Part shown: positions 7,426 to 15,815 of the stretch, one piece after another
Numbering within the stretch: position 1 is the first letter of the stretch
Layout: every line of letters starts with the position of its first letter
Assembly (NCBI GenBank): GCA_022823405.1
Contig: JAJDXD010000162.1
Span: 1 to 38,323 of the forward strand
Source of the DNA: Gammaproteobacteria bacterium
Lineage (GTDB): Bacteria; Pseudomonadota; Gammaproteobacteria; Arenicellales; JAJDZL01
DNA length: 38,323 nt
Direction of reading: 5' to 3'
Position numbers and translations under genes: made by a program
Notes under the pieces: model-generated
Seen by the model: the letters and a program-made list of their open reading frames with translations, nothing else
Told to the model about the DNA's origin: nothing
The model's database searches: none

Positions 7426-8106
7426 ATGCAGCCTCTCAACCCGATCCGTTTTGTAATTTTCGATGTCGACGGCTTACTGCTAGATACAGAACCGGTCTAC
7501 ACACAGGTTACACAAGAAATTGTTGCCCGATTTGGCAAAACTTTCGACTGGTCGATCAAGGGGAACATGATCGGCCTGGCAGAAATAGAATCAGCTCGTT
7601 ATCTAGTAGAAAAGCTTGATCTTCCAATAACTCCTCAAGAATATCTTTCCGAACGCAATGGAATGCTACGAAAGGGATTTGCCAAATGTGATGCCATGCC
7701 CGGGGCTGAGTCGCTGGTACGTCATCTTCATCGACATCAGGTTCCAATCGCCGTCGCAACCAGTTCCTCCGAAGAGTTGTTTCAGGTCAAAATTACTCGA
7801 CATACTGCCTGGTTTAAACTCTTTCCGGTTATCGTGACTGGTGATGATCCAGCCATCCGTCATGCCAAACCCGCGCCAGATCTGTTCCTGACTGCAGCGA
7901 ACAGACTGGGAGCCGATGCGAAGTCTGTTCTCATATTTGAGGACGCTCCATCCGGTTTGACAGCCGGAATTGCTGCGGGTATGCGGGTGGTCACCGTACC
8001 TGACCCGAACATGGATCGATCGCGTTATGAAGGTTCAGTGGAAATATTGGAAAATCTGAACTCCTTCGTACCGGAAAAATATGGTCTTCCCGAGATGGAT
8101 TCGTGA
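7426..8106 (+). CDS. HAD-superfamily phosphatase (HDHD1/GS1-like)
   Basis: This 226-aa cytoplasmic hydrolase has motif I DVDGLLLDTE (nucleophile D13, acid/base D15), motif II in the VATSSS region, and motif IV in LIFEDAPSGLTAG with the metal-binding acidic pair. A helical cap lies between residues about 20 and 85. The arrangement matches the HDHD1/GS1 branch, whose members dephosphorylate pseudouridine 5'-phosphate or sugar phosphates; the true substrate is not deducible. It is the only gene on its transcript. A short GC hairpin (8107-8121) follows the stop, and the convergent MFS gene ends 30 bases away. Confidence 0.85.
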   Translation: MQPLNPIRFVIFDVDGLLLDTEPVYTQVTQEIVARFGKTFDWSIKGNMIGLAEIESARYLVEKLDLPITPQEYLSERNGMLRKGFAKCDAMPGAESLVRHLHRHQVPIAVATSSSEELFQVKITRHTAWFKLFPVIVTGDDPAIRHAKPAPDLFLTAANRLGADAKSVLIFEDAPSGLTAGIAAGMRVVTVPDPNMDRSRYEGSVEILENLNSFVPEKYGLPEMDS

Positions 8107-8121
8107 GCGGCTAATCGCCGC
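8107..8121 (+). terminator. Short hairpin after the HAD gene
   Basis: GCGGC-TAATC-GCCGC begins one base after the TGA stop and is followed by CAGTTTTCC. The stem is only 5 bp and the T-run short, so it is a weak terminator at best. It sits between two convergent genes. Confidence 0.4.
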
Positions 8122-8136
8122 CAGTTTTCCACTCTT

Positions 8137-9549
8137 CTATCGACTGCTGACGAATTTCACTGCCGCCACCAGGCCAAGCAGTGCGAATGGAAGGCAGGAA
8201 ATAAATACACTTCTAGCAACAAATTCGATCGTCTCCACAGAAGCACCCGTGGCCAATCCAGCGGCGTTCGCAACAATCCCAATCCAGGCTGCCCCAATCG
8301 CAAATCCCAGCCGATGAACGGTTGGAATCGCTGCGGAAGTTCGCTCACGATCATCTGCATCAACCAGTGTCAGCAGACGGCGAAGAATACTTGACCAGGC
8401 TAAACCAAAACCAAATCCTTCCATGATCACGAACAAACCCAGCAGAAGCAATGGCCCTTCGGTGATGGCATAAATCAATCCAACAATACCCGCTGTCAGA
8501 ATCGACATACCCAGCAGTATGACCCGGGTATCCAAAGACACTGGAACGCCTGATACCAACATTGCTGCAACACTCCAGCCTACGGCGGTTAAGGCAACAA
8601 CATACCCGGCAGCGATGATGGAAAACTGGTGGATTTTGACCATAAACAGAGGTCCATACACCGTGACCGCCATTGCGCCCATCGCAAAACAGAGAATCAT
8701 GGTCAGACCAGCACTTGTTCTTTTAGTAAAGCCAATCGGCCGTTTGGGCAGAAGTCGGTTATCCTCAACCCTGGCGTCCATTCTGAGGAACAGCCATAGA
8801 AGTGCGACCCCTGCTAATACAAGAATTGGTGTCTTTGCGGTAGAAACGTTAATACCTGCTGTAGCAATCAACAACACACCAAGACACAGAACCAGGAGTC
8901 TGCGAACGGGAAATCGACCGCCTGACTTTGCTATTTCGCCGGTGGACAGGTCCGAAAAGCCGAAACGAATCCAGGTAGCAAGAACCACAGACAAAATTGT
9001 GAAGTACCAGAAGGCACTCTGCCAGGAAAGGTGCTCTACAAACAGCGCTCCGATTAGTGGGCCGAGAAATGCTGAAGTACCCCATATTGCGGAGATGATT
9101 GCCATCGCTCTTGGCATTAGATGTGAGGGGAAAAGGGTACCGATTGCAACAAAAGACATGGCAACCAGTCCGCCCCCACCGAGTCCCTGAAAGAGACGGC
9201 CGACGAGCATCACCGGCATAATGTTTGCAAGAGCGCATATGATGCTGCCCAATGTAAAGACAAGGGCGGCTATACTCATAGGATTGCGCAAACGATAGCG
9301 GTAAACGATCAGACCACTTCCTGCCCCTACGAGAATGGACCCTAGTTCATAAAGCGCAAATGTCCAGGGAACAAGTGAAATGCCACCAATGTTGTCGACG
9401 ATATTCGGAATCATCGTCGACATCGCGGTCACCATTGAGGCATGGAGCCAAACAGAAAGACAGATAAAGGCCATTGATCGTCGATAGTCTTTCTGCAGGA
9501 TTTCCTTCCACCCGGATTTTGCAGGTACGGAGTTAAGTTGGGGGCTCAC
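8137..9549 (-). CDS. MFS transporter (drug/proton antiporter type)
   Basis: This 470-aa inner-membrane protein has about 12-14 hydrophobic segments. Near the N-terminus it reads HASMVTAMSTMIPNI, then a loop region around VYRYRLRNPMS (motif A position). The segment RLFQGLGGGGLVAMSFVAIG carries the conserved Arg-Gly motif B/C pattern of proton-driven multidrug exporters of the EmrB/DHA2 type. It probably exports a hydrophobic compound or drug; the substrate is unknown. The start is GTG at 9549; no better ATG covers the first membrane helix. It is a single-gene unit, convergent with the HAD gene and separated from prmA by 205 bases in which I see no gene. Confidence 0.85.
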   Translation of the reverse strand: MSPQLNSVPAKSGWKEILQKDYRRSMAFICLSVWLHASMVTAMSTMIPNIVDNIGGISLVPWTFALYELGSILVGAGSGLIVYRYRLRNPMSIAALVFTLGSIICALANIMPVMLVGRLFQGLGGGGLVAMSFVAIGTLFPSHLMPRAMAIISAIWGTSAFLGPLIGALFVEHLSWQSAFWYFTILSVVLATWIRFGFSDLSTGEIAKSGGRFPVRRLLVLCLGVLLIATAGINVSTAKTPILVLAGVALLWLFLRMDARVEDNRLLPKRPIGFTKRTSAGLTMILCFAMGAMAVTVYGPLFMVKIHQFSIIAAGYVVALTAVGWSVAAMLVSGVPVSLDTRVILLGMSILTAGIVGLIYAITEGPLLLLGLFVIMEGFGFGLAWSSILRRLLTLVDADDRERTSAAIPTVHRLGFAIGAAWIGIVANAAGLATGASVETIEFVARSVFISCLPFALLGLVAAVKFVSSR

Positions 9550-9754
9550 ACTCTTAACTCAAAGAAAAAAGTTGCATCTCATCACCAATACGATGAACTG
9601 AACCTGGTTTGGCTGTCGTACCATTTCCTGGACCCATGGAATACCCCGACTACATACTTTGATAAAGCGTCAAAGTTTGCACTCGAACCATTAAGTGATT
9701 AAGGGGTTCAATCACATTCTACATACTGATTTTCTTGTTTAAAGCAAGATTTCT

Positions 9755-10636
9755 TTAACAGTTATTTGGTCCAAAATCATCTCGCTGCCCTGAAAGTGCA
9801 CCCCACTCACCGATGCACTCTACGGAAAATCGGAAGGCATGCGCGTATGCGTTGCATACTTGATTGATTTGCGATTGTAGAATGCCGGACAAAATCAACC
9901 AGCCACCAGGCCGGGTTAACTGAATCAACTCATCGCTCAAACCGACTAGTGCATCTGCAAATATGTTCGCAACAACCACATCCGCCTGAAATGTCTTCGG
10001 AAGTTCTTCAGGTAGACTGCACCGATAGGCGCCGTCGACACCGTTTAGCACTGCATTGTCCCGACTGTCTGTCAGTGCATCTGGGTCAATATCAACACCC
10101 CATGCAAACGTAGCACCAAGTTTCAATGCAGATATTGCCAGGACTCCGCTACCACAGCCGTAGTCAATCACACTGCATCCCTTAAGTTTCAGACCTGTCA
10201 GCAGTTTTGTACACAAACGAGTCGTTTCGTGATGGCCGGTTCCAAATGAAATTCCGGGGTTGATGATAATGCTCAGTCGATCATTTTCAGAGATGTCATG
10301 CCATGGAGCGATAATTCTTAAGTTTTGACTGATCTCAACAGGTTCCAGATTCTGCTGTGATTCGCCAACCCAATCCCGATCAGCAAGCAGTGATTGAGTG
10401 ACTTGAAGGTTTTGATCCTTAGACCTGAACTTTTCTACTTCCACCAGAACCGACGGCAACCTCTCAGAGTCCGGGCTGAACAAAGCTTCAATGCCTGTAC
10501 GTTCAGAATCTGAAACCAGTGTGGATACGGAAAGTGCACCTGAATCCTCCAACACTGCGCTGATCGAATCGGCTTGCTCACAGAGACAATCGATGGAGAT
10601 TTTCACCCAGCCGGGACTGCCCAGAGTTCCAGTCAA
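9755..10636 (-). CDS. prmA: Ribosomal protein L11 methyltransferase
   Basis: This 293-aa enzyme trimethylates lysines and the N-terminus of ribosomal protein L11 using SAM. The N-terminal substrate-binding domain (about 1-95) is followed by a linker and a Rossmann methyltransferase domain. Visible motifs are INPGISFGTGHHETT, the SAM loop VIDYGCGSGVLAISALKLGA, and VVANIFADAL (catalytic-site strand). Length is normal for PrmA. The TTG start overlaps the accC stop by 4 bases (TTGA), so it is translationally coupled as the last gene of the aroQ-accB-accC-prmA operon, a linkage common in gammaproteobacteria. Confidence 0.92.
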   Translation of the reverse strand: MTGTLGSPGWVKISIDCLCEQADSISAVLEDSGALSVSTLVSDSERTGIEALFSPDSERLPSVLVEVEKFRSKDQNLQVTQSLLADRDWVGESQQNLEPVEISQNLRIIAPWHDISENDRLSIIINPGISFGTGHHETTRLCTKLLTGLKLKGCSVIDYGCGSGVLAISALKLGATFAWGVDIDPDALTDSRDNAVLNGVDGAYRCSLPEELPKTFQADVVVANIFADALVGLSDELIQLTRPGGWLILSGILQSQINQVCNAYAHAFRFSVECIGEWGALSGQRDDFGPNNC

Positions 10637-11973
10637 TTGTTCAGGGAGCGCTCCAGGTAGTTGATGTCAACGATACCGCGCCGAAATTTATTTTTTTCAA
10701 GAACCTTCTGATGCAGTGCCGTTGTTGTATCGACCCCTTCAATCACCAGTTCTGCCAAAGCACCCCGCATCCTCGCAAGTGCTTCGTTTCGGTCGCTTCC
10801 ATACGTGACAATCTTTGCGATCAATGAATCGTAGTGAGTGGTGATCTCAAAATTGGTGTAGATATGAGAATCAATTCGCACACCCGGTCCACCTGGTGGA
10901 TGGTAACGGGTAATGACACCCGGGGAAGGCATCAGCGACTCGGGGTGCTCAGCGTTGATTCGACATTCAATGGAGTGGCCGGTTATCTTGACTTCGTCCT
11001 GAGTCATTCGAAGCGGTTCTGAGGCGGCAATTCGAATCTGCTCCTTCACAATATCAATACCTGTGACAAATTCGGTCACCGTATGCTCAACCTGAACGCG
11101 GGTGTTCATCTCAATGAAGAAAAACTGCTCACCATCGTACAGAAATTCAAAAGTTCCCGCACCAAGATAACCAATTTTTTTGCACGCAGCAACACAGCTT
11201 TCTCCCAACTGGCGGCGCTGTTCGTCGGGGATTCCAAATGCTGGTGCTTCTTCGATCAGCTTTTGTCGGCGTCTTTGAATGGAGCAGTCCCGGTCACCGA
11301 GATAGATGGCATCTCCATAGCTGTCTGCCAATACCTGAATCTCAATGTGCCGGGGATTATGCAAAAACTTTTCCATGTAAAGTGTTGAGTCCCCGAATCC
11401 GTGACTCGACTCACCTTGTGAAATCGCGAGTGCGGTTTCGAGCTGTGATTCGTCCTCAACCAAACGCAAACCCTTGCCTCCCCCTCCAGCAGCCGCCTTG
11501 ATCAGAATCGGGTATCCGATCGACTCGGCTTGCGTTTTAATCTCATCAAGATCGTTGCCTAGTGCGCCACCTGAACCGGGCACACACTGTAATCCTGATT
11601 CTCCCATGGTATTGATTGCTGCAATCTTGTCACCCATGAGACGAATCGAAGCGGATGAGGGGCCGATAAAAATAAATCCGCTCTGTTGTACGCGCTCTGC
11701 AAAGTCTGAATTTTCGGCCAAGAACCCATAGCCGGGATGAATGGCGCTGGCATTCGTCACTTCTGCCGCAGCGATGACTGCAGGAATATTAAGGTAGCTT
11801 AGAGCTGCAGCAGCCGGTCCAATACAAACCGATTCATCAGCAAGTTTTACATACTTGGCGTCCCGGTCGATCTCCGAGTGCAGGGCAACGGTGGCAATTC
11901 CAAGATCGCGGCAGGCGCGCAGGATACGAAGGGCAATCTCGCCACGATTGGCGATAACAACTTTTTCGATCAT
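10633..11973 (-). CDS. accC: Acetyl-CoA carboxylase, biotin carboxylase subunit
   Basis: This 446-aa ATP-grasp enzyme carboxylates the biotin carried by AccB, the first half-reaction of malonyl-CoA synthesis for fatty acids. Seen: KVVIANRGEIALRI at the N-terminus, the IHPGYGFLAENSDFA segment, the glycine-rich ATP loop around KAAAGGGGKGLR, and the metal/substrate region EMNTRVQVEHTVTE. The C-terminal domain includes GHSIECRINAE. Length equals the family norm. Its ATG overlaps the accB stop by 4 bases (ATGA), so the two subunits are coupled. Confidence 0.95.
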   Translation of the reverse strand: MIEKVVIANRGEIALRILRACRDLGIATVALHSEIDRDAKYVKLADESVCIGPAAAALSYLNIPAVIAAAEVTNASAIHPGYGFLAENSDFAERVQQSGFIFIGPSSASIRLMGDKIAAINTMGESGLQCVPGSGGALGNDLDEIKTQAESIGYPILIKAAAGGGGKGLRLVEDESQLETALAISQGESSHGFGDSTLYMEKFLHNPRHIEIQVLADSYGDAIYLGDRDCSIQRRRQKLIEEAPAFGIPDEQRRQLGESCVAACKKIGYLGAGTFEFLYDGEQFFFIEMNTRVQVEHTVTEFVTGIDIVKEQIRIAASEPLRMTQDEVKITGHSIECRINAEHPESLMPSPGVITRYHPPGGPGVRIDSHIYTNFEITTHYDSLIAKIVTYGSDRNEALARMRGALAELVIEGVDTTTALHQKVLEKNKFRRGIVDINYLERSLNN

Positions 11974-12422
11974 TCACTCAAAATGAACAGCGGTTCACCA
12001 TACTCAACTGGGTCGCCATTGTCTTTCAGAATTTCTAGTACAGTTCCGCTGTGCTCAGCTTCAATCTGATTGAAAATTTTCATCGCCTCAATCAGGCACA
12101 ATGGCTGGCCTACAATCACCGAATCACCAACTTTCACAAACGCATCATCTGTAGGTGAAGGGGAGGAAAAAAATGTTCCAACCATGGGCGAAAGAACCGA
12201 AATTGTGTGCTCATCATCAATTTCATCGTCGTCCACATGAAATTCACCCACTGACTGAGTTTCGGGCATTGGAACATGAATAACCTGCTGTTGGGGTGAA
12301 CCCGGCAGTGTTGATGTCGTCCGCGAAAGCCGGATTGACTCTTCACCCTCGTGAATTTCAATCTCGGTTAGATTGGTATGATTGAATATCTCAATGAGCT
12401 TTCTTATTTTCCGAAGATCCAT
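11970..12422 (-). CDS. accB: Acetyl-CoA carboxylase, biotin carboxyl carrier protein
   Basis: This roughly 150-aa protein carries the biotin that shuttles CO2 from AccC to the AccAD carboxyltransferase. The N-terminus MDLRKIRKLIEIF is followed by IHEGEESIRLSR, as in other AccB proteins. A flexible linker of about 40 residues comes next, unusually rich in Asp/Glu (DDDEIDDEH) instead of the Ala/Pro seen in E. coli. The C-terminal biotinyl domain carries EAMKIFN, whose Lys (K115) is biotinylated. I chose ATG 12422 because it aligns with family N-termini. A TTG at 12431 overlapping the aroQ stop is the alternative and would add three residues. Confidence 0.93.
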   Translation of the reverse strand: MDLRKIRKLIEIFNHTNLTEIEIHEGEESIRLSRTTSTLPGSPQQQVIHVPMPETQSVGEFHVDDDEIDDEHTISVLSPMVGTFFSSPSPTDDAFVKVGDSVIVGQPLCLIEAMKIFNQIEAEHSGTVLEILKDNGDPVEYGEPLFILSE

Positions 12423-12427
12423 ATCGA

Positions 12428-12880
12428 TCAACCATTGGCTTTTGCTGCTAGATACGAAATGGCAGCCTGCACACCAAACTCGTAGCCCTGGGCACCTAAA
12501 CCGCAGATAACTCCGACTGCAATGTCAGATAAATAAGAATGATGACGAAATTCTTCTCTACTGAAGATATTTGACAGGTGGACTTCGATAAAAGGAACTT
12601 CAGCAGCTATCACGGCATCCCGTAGTGCCACACTGGTGTGCGTGAAAGCGGCAGGATTGATTACGATAAAGTCTGTACCGTCTATCGCTGCTGACTGTAT
12701 GAAGTCAACCAATTCATGCTCCGCATTACTCTGTCTGGAAATTAAGTCATGCCCTGCTTGTAACGCGATGTCGGATATACGCTGATTGATCTCGCTAAGT
12801 GTGAGCCCACCGTAAAGGTGTGGTTCTCTTGTACCAAGCAAGTTGAGATTGGGTCCGTGCAGAACCAGAATTCGAGACAT
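12428..12880 (-). CDS. aroQ: 3-dehydroquinate dehydratase, type II
   Basis: This 150-aa enzyme of the shikimate pathway dehydrates 3-dehydroquinate to 3-dehydroshikimate. The N-terminal [20 protein letters not shown] motif contains the catalytic Arg and the Tyr-bearing lid. [16 protein letters not shown] (substrate-binding Asn and His region) and the [17 protein letters not shown] stretch follow. Length is normal for the dodecameric type II enzyme. The neighbour accB starts at or just beyond its stop, the usual gammaproteobacterial aroQ-accB-accC order. Confidence 0.95.
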   Translation of the reverse strand: MSRILVLHGPNLNLLGTREPHLYGGLTLSEINQRISDIALQAGHDLISRQSNAEHELVDFIQSAAIDGTDFIVINPAAFTHTSVALRDAVIAAEVPFIEVHLSNIFSREEFRHHSYLSDIAVGVICGLGAQGYEFGVQAAISYLAAKANG

Positions 12881-13009
12881 AACCGTATTCAGAAATTGTT
12901 GATGGGAATATTTTAACCGAAGTTGGAAGCTTTTCTTATGGTTTTAAATGCAATAGATTGCATTTTAGTTAATTATGAAATCAGTTGAGTAACTATCTCC
13001 GGTGCAATT

Positions 13010-13582
13010 TCATTCAATCAGAAATTCCAGATCCCGCTCATCTAGCGGTCCAGCCTTGGTGAAGAAGCGCCTCCCGGACTTGTCAAAAGCAACTGAGTAC
13101 GGCAGTACAAAATCTGTATTCTGGTAATCGACTAGCAATTCATTTACAAATGTCTGGCTAAACAGTAAAGAAGGAAAACTGATCTCGTGTTTCTTCAGAA
13201 ATAACTTAGCAGGTCCTTCCTGATCGATTACGATTCCAACGATCTGAATAGAATTATGTTCCGAGTTGAATCGGTCCAGAAGTGGCATTTCTTCGACGCA
13301 GGGTGGACACCAGCTACCCCAGAAATTTAGCAGCACCACTTTGTTTGCCCAGTCGTCGACCTTTACTGGACCAGAGTTTAGAACTTTCCAATGTTCTTCA
13401 AATTTTCGTAATTGATCAATGGACTGTCCAGGTTTTGCAGGTTCAGTTATCCAATTGCGCCAAGTGAGTCCAGCGACAAGCGATGTCAGGGCGACGCAAA
13501 AAAACAGAGCAACGACGATGATTGTTCGCCGTCTGGAAAATCCTGCACTGGTGTGACCAGACAAAAATTTGGTACCAGGCAA
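13010..13582 (-). CDS. Membrane-anchored thioredoxin-like protein (TlpA/ResA type)
   Basis: This 190-aa protein has an N-terminal membrane anchor (about residues 20-40) preceded by SRRR, then a periplasmic thioredoxin fold with the redox motif WCPPC (W91, C92, C95) in LLNFWGSWCPPCVEEMP. A cis-Pro region LPYSVAF follows later. It is most like TlpA/ResA thiol-disulfide proteins. It starts at TTG 13582, 23 bases after the dsbD stop. Because that DsbD lacks its own thioredoxin-like gamma domain, I infer that this protein takes the gamma role or is DsbD's main client, for example in cytochrome c maturation. No ATG start is available in frame near the anchor. Confidence 0.85.
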   Translation of the reverse strand: MPGTKFLSGHTSAGFSRRRTIIVVALFFCVALTSLVAGLTWRNWITEPAKPGQSIDQLRKFEEHWKVLNSGPVKVDDWANKVVLLNFWGSWCPPCVEEMPLLDRFNSEHNSIQIVGIVIDQEGPAKLFLKKHEISFPSLLFSQTFVNELLVDYQNTDFVLPYSVAFDKSGRRFFTKAGPLDERDLEFLIE

Positions 13583-13605
13583 AGTGGTTTCTGTTCAGTC
13601 CGAAA

Positions 13606-15501
13606 TCAGACTATTGTCTCGACAACTGAACTGTATGCGGCGATTTGTGGCAGTGGTTGAAGAACATCTCGATTACCGAGCATTCCACCAATCAGGCAAA
13701 GTATGCCCCATATCAGCAATACAACACCTACACCTTTCCAAAAATAGCGCCAGCCACCAGCGTCTGCCGGCAGCTCTTGAGATGCGCCAAGATAGACGCC
13801 AGTGACAATGAATAGTGCACCCCAAAGCAACAGAACCGGCACATCAGGCAAGTTACCTAGCAAATATATGGCGACACCCAGCAGCAATACGCCAAATCCC
13901 TGTTTTAGACGATCCATCCATGGACCGGCTTTTGGCAGCGCGATGCCAACACCAAACCCAATGGCAATGAGTATTGCGCCCATTCCCAAAGCCATCGAAG
14001 TCATCATGGCTGCACCGAGATATGGATCGGCTCTAGCGATTGCAATACCAAGTGCCGAAATCAAAAGCGGTGAGACACAGGCGCTGACAACCAGAGCTGA
14101 CAAAACTCCCAACACGAAAACTGCACTGACTCTACCACCACCAATTTTCATGCTGCTTTCCTGGATTCGTGATTCCAGTGCTGCAGGCATTGTGATCTCG
14201 TATAGACCAAACAGCGATAGTGACATAAGAACAAATACTGCACTCATAATGCCGATCGCCCACGCATTCTGAAAGTAGGCATTTAGCTGATCACCGGTTG
14301 CACCGGCAACAGCCCCGATGAATGCATATGCAACGACCGTTCCGAATACGTAAATGATCGATAGTGTACCACTGCGCATTCGGCTCTCCCCACCTTGTCC
14401 GATCACAATGGAAGACAGAATTGGAATCAGCGGTAAAACGCAGGGAGTAAAGGTCAGCAGCAGTCCGGTACCGAATGCTGAAATAATCAACCACCAAAAG
14501 CTGAGATCCTGCAAGCTTGAGGACTCGGTTTGAACTGCGCCGGTAGACGCACTGGCACTATTGATCAAACTTGGAAGACTAATGTTGAATGTCTTACTGA
14601 CCGGCGGATAACAAATTAAATCTTTGGCACAGCCCTGGTAGAACGCGGTCAACATCAATTCAGATGCTTCAGGTGTAGCACGAATAAACGGCAATTCGAT
14701 CTGAAAGTCCCTGGGGTAGATGACAACATCACCAAAATATTCATCCGTGAAGGCTTCGCCAGGTGGAAATTTCGGCTCCTGTGGCTGGACGTCTCCAGTG
14801 GTTTCGAAGTTCAGTTTATCTTGGTAAAGATAGTAGCCTTCAGCAACCTGGACGGATACCAAGAGGCTGGATTCGCCGACTGGGACAACGCCAAACTGAA
14901 ATGCCTGATCAACTTCAAGCAGGTCATCCGCAGTCACACTCGGCAAATCTGATAGCAGATCTGACAGAGAACTGATTCCACCAGCAGATTCAGTTGGTTC
15001 GGTCGTGGAAAGTTCCTGTGCCTGCGCCGTCGATATTAACGCCAACGGATTTGAGGCTTCGTATTTTGTGGGTGGATAACAGACGCCAATGGGTTCATTA
15101 CACCCCTGCCCCCAAACCGTCAGTGAAACACCGGTGACCGGTGTTTCAGCAATTAGAGGAATCTGAACTTCAGCATTATCGGTGTAGATTACAACCTCAC
15201 CAAAGAATGGATCGTCTTTCACGATGCCTGGTGATGTGACTAACTCACCTATCTCGACACCTTCAGTTTGAGATTCGACCGCAAACTTGTCCTCATACAT
15301 GTAATAACCATCCGCAATCTGCCACCGGCCGATCAGGGCATTGTCCTTCCACTCACTGGTGAACGCAAAAGCTTCTTCCGGTGGCAGCAGTTCTTCATCG
15401 CTCTGTGCAAACACAACGGCTGAACTGAACAATAGGAGCATCGCTGTCAGTGAAGTAATAATCTGTTCAGCAACAGAGTGATTGATAGTTACTTTCAGCA
15501 T
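13606..15501 (-). CDS. dsbD: DsbD-type thiol:disulfide interchange protein, duplicated alpha, no gamma domain
   Basis: From ATG 15501 this is a 631-aa protein with a signal peptide (hydrophobic TSLTAMLLLFSSAVVFA). Two tandem periplasmic DsbD-alpha (DsbC-type) domains follow, with cysteine pairs in GQGCNEPIGVCYPP and YQGCAKDLICYPP. An eight-helix CcdA-like beta domain has LTFTPCVLPLIPI and SACVSPLL, which hold the two transmembrane redox cysteines. The protein then ends with a short tail, whereas E. coli DsbD continues into a thioredoxin-like gamma domain. It should carry electrons from cytoplasmic thioredoxin across the membrane. A longer frame from TTG 15591 is possible, but ATG 15501 puts the signal peptide near the N-terminus. 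Confidence 0.88.
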   Translation of the reverse strand: MLKVTINHSVAEQIITSLTAMLLLFSSAVVFAQSDEELLPPEEAFAFTSEWKDNALIGRWQIADGYYMYEDKFAVESQTEGVEIGELVTSPGIVKDDPFFGEVVIYTDNAEVQIPLIAETPVTGVSLTVWGQGCNEPIGVCYPPTKYEASNPLALISTAQAQELSTTEPTESAGGISSLSDLLSDLPSVTADDLLEVDQAFQFGVVPVGESSLLVSVQVAEGYYLYQDKLNFETTGDVQPQEPKFPPGEAFTDEYFGDVVIYPRDFQIELPFIRATPEASELMLTAFYQGCAKDLICYPPVSKTFNISLPSLINSASASTGAVQTESSSLQDLSFWWLIISAFGTGLLLTFTPCVLPLIPILSSIVIGQGGESRMRSGTLSIIYVFGTVVAYAFIGAVAGATGDQLNAYFQNAWAIGIMSAVFVLMSLSLFGLYEITMPAALESRIQESSMKIGGGRVSAVFVLGVLSALVVSACVSPLLISALGIAIARADPYLGAAMMTSMALGMGAILIAIGFGVGIALPKAGPWMDRLKQGFGVLLLGVAIYLLGNLPDVPVLLLWGALFIVTGVYLGASQELPADAGGWRYFWKGVGVVLLIWGILCLIGGMLGNRDVLQPLPQIAAYSSVVETIV

Positions 15502-15718
15502 GTCAAATAAATAATGAGTAAGACTTTTGAAATGCCAATCGCTATCGGATTGGTGGTTACGTATGATTGAGATTTTGACTGCAGGTTTCAATTTTATTGA
15601 AGACTTGACTCAATGACCGAAAATATCGCTCTATTCGGTCTCATTCAACCGACCAATCCGATGCATTTTGGAGTTGTTATCCTCTCCCTAATCAAAAACA
15701 AAATAATATAAATAAATG

Positions 15719-15747
15719 TTGTAAAAATAAATGATAATGGTTATCAT
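15719..15747 (+). promoter_or_regulatory. Promoter of fbpA
   Basis: TTGTAA at 15719-15724 and TATCAT at 15742-15747 are separated by 17 bases, a plausible sigma-70 pair. The -10 lies inside the first Fur box, so Fur binding would block RNA polymerase. Confidence 0.5.
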
Positions 15748-15774
15748 TAATGCCACTATTGATAATAATTATCA
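15732..15774 (+). promoter_or_regulatory. Tandem Fur boxes upstream of fbpA
   Basis: Box 1 (15732-15746) reads TGATAATGGTTATCA; box 2 (15760-15774) reads TGATAATAATTATCA, a perfect match to the 7-1-7 Fur consensus. Centres are 28 bases apart. The pair lies between the divergent dsbD and fbpA starts. Ferric uptake regulator with Fe2+ should repress the iron importer here. An effect on dsbD, whose start is about 230 bases away, is possible but unsupported. Confidence 0.88.
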
Positions 15775-15815
15775 TTTGCAAAACAAACTCAACACAAAAT
15801 TTTGAGAATACTGAT

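Noticed and set aside
9729-9755. Terminator after prmA
   Set aside because: A short 5-bp AT-rich stem exists, but on the prmA strand it is followed by A residues rather than T.
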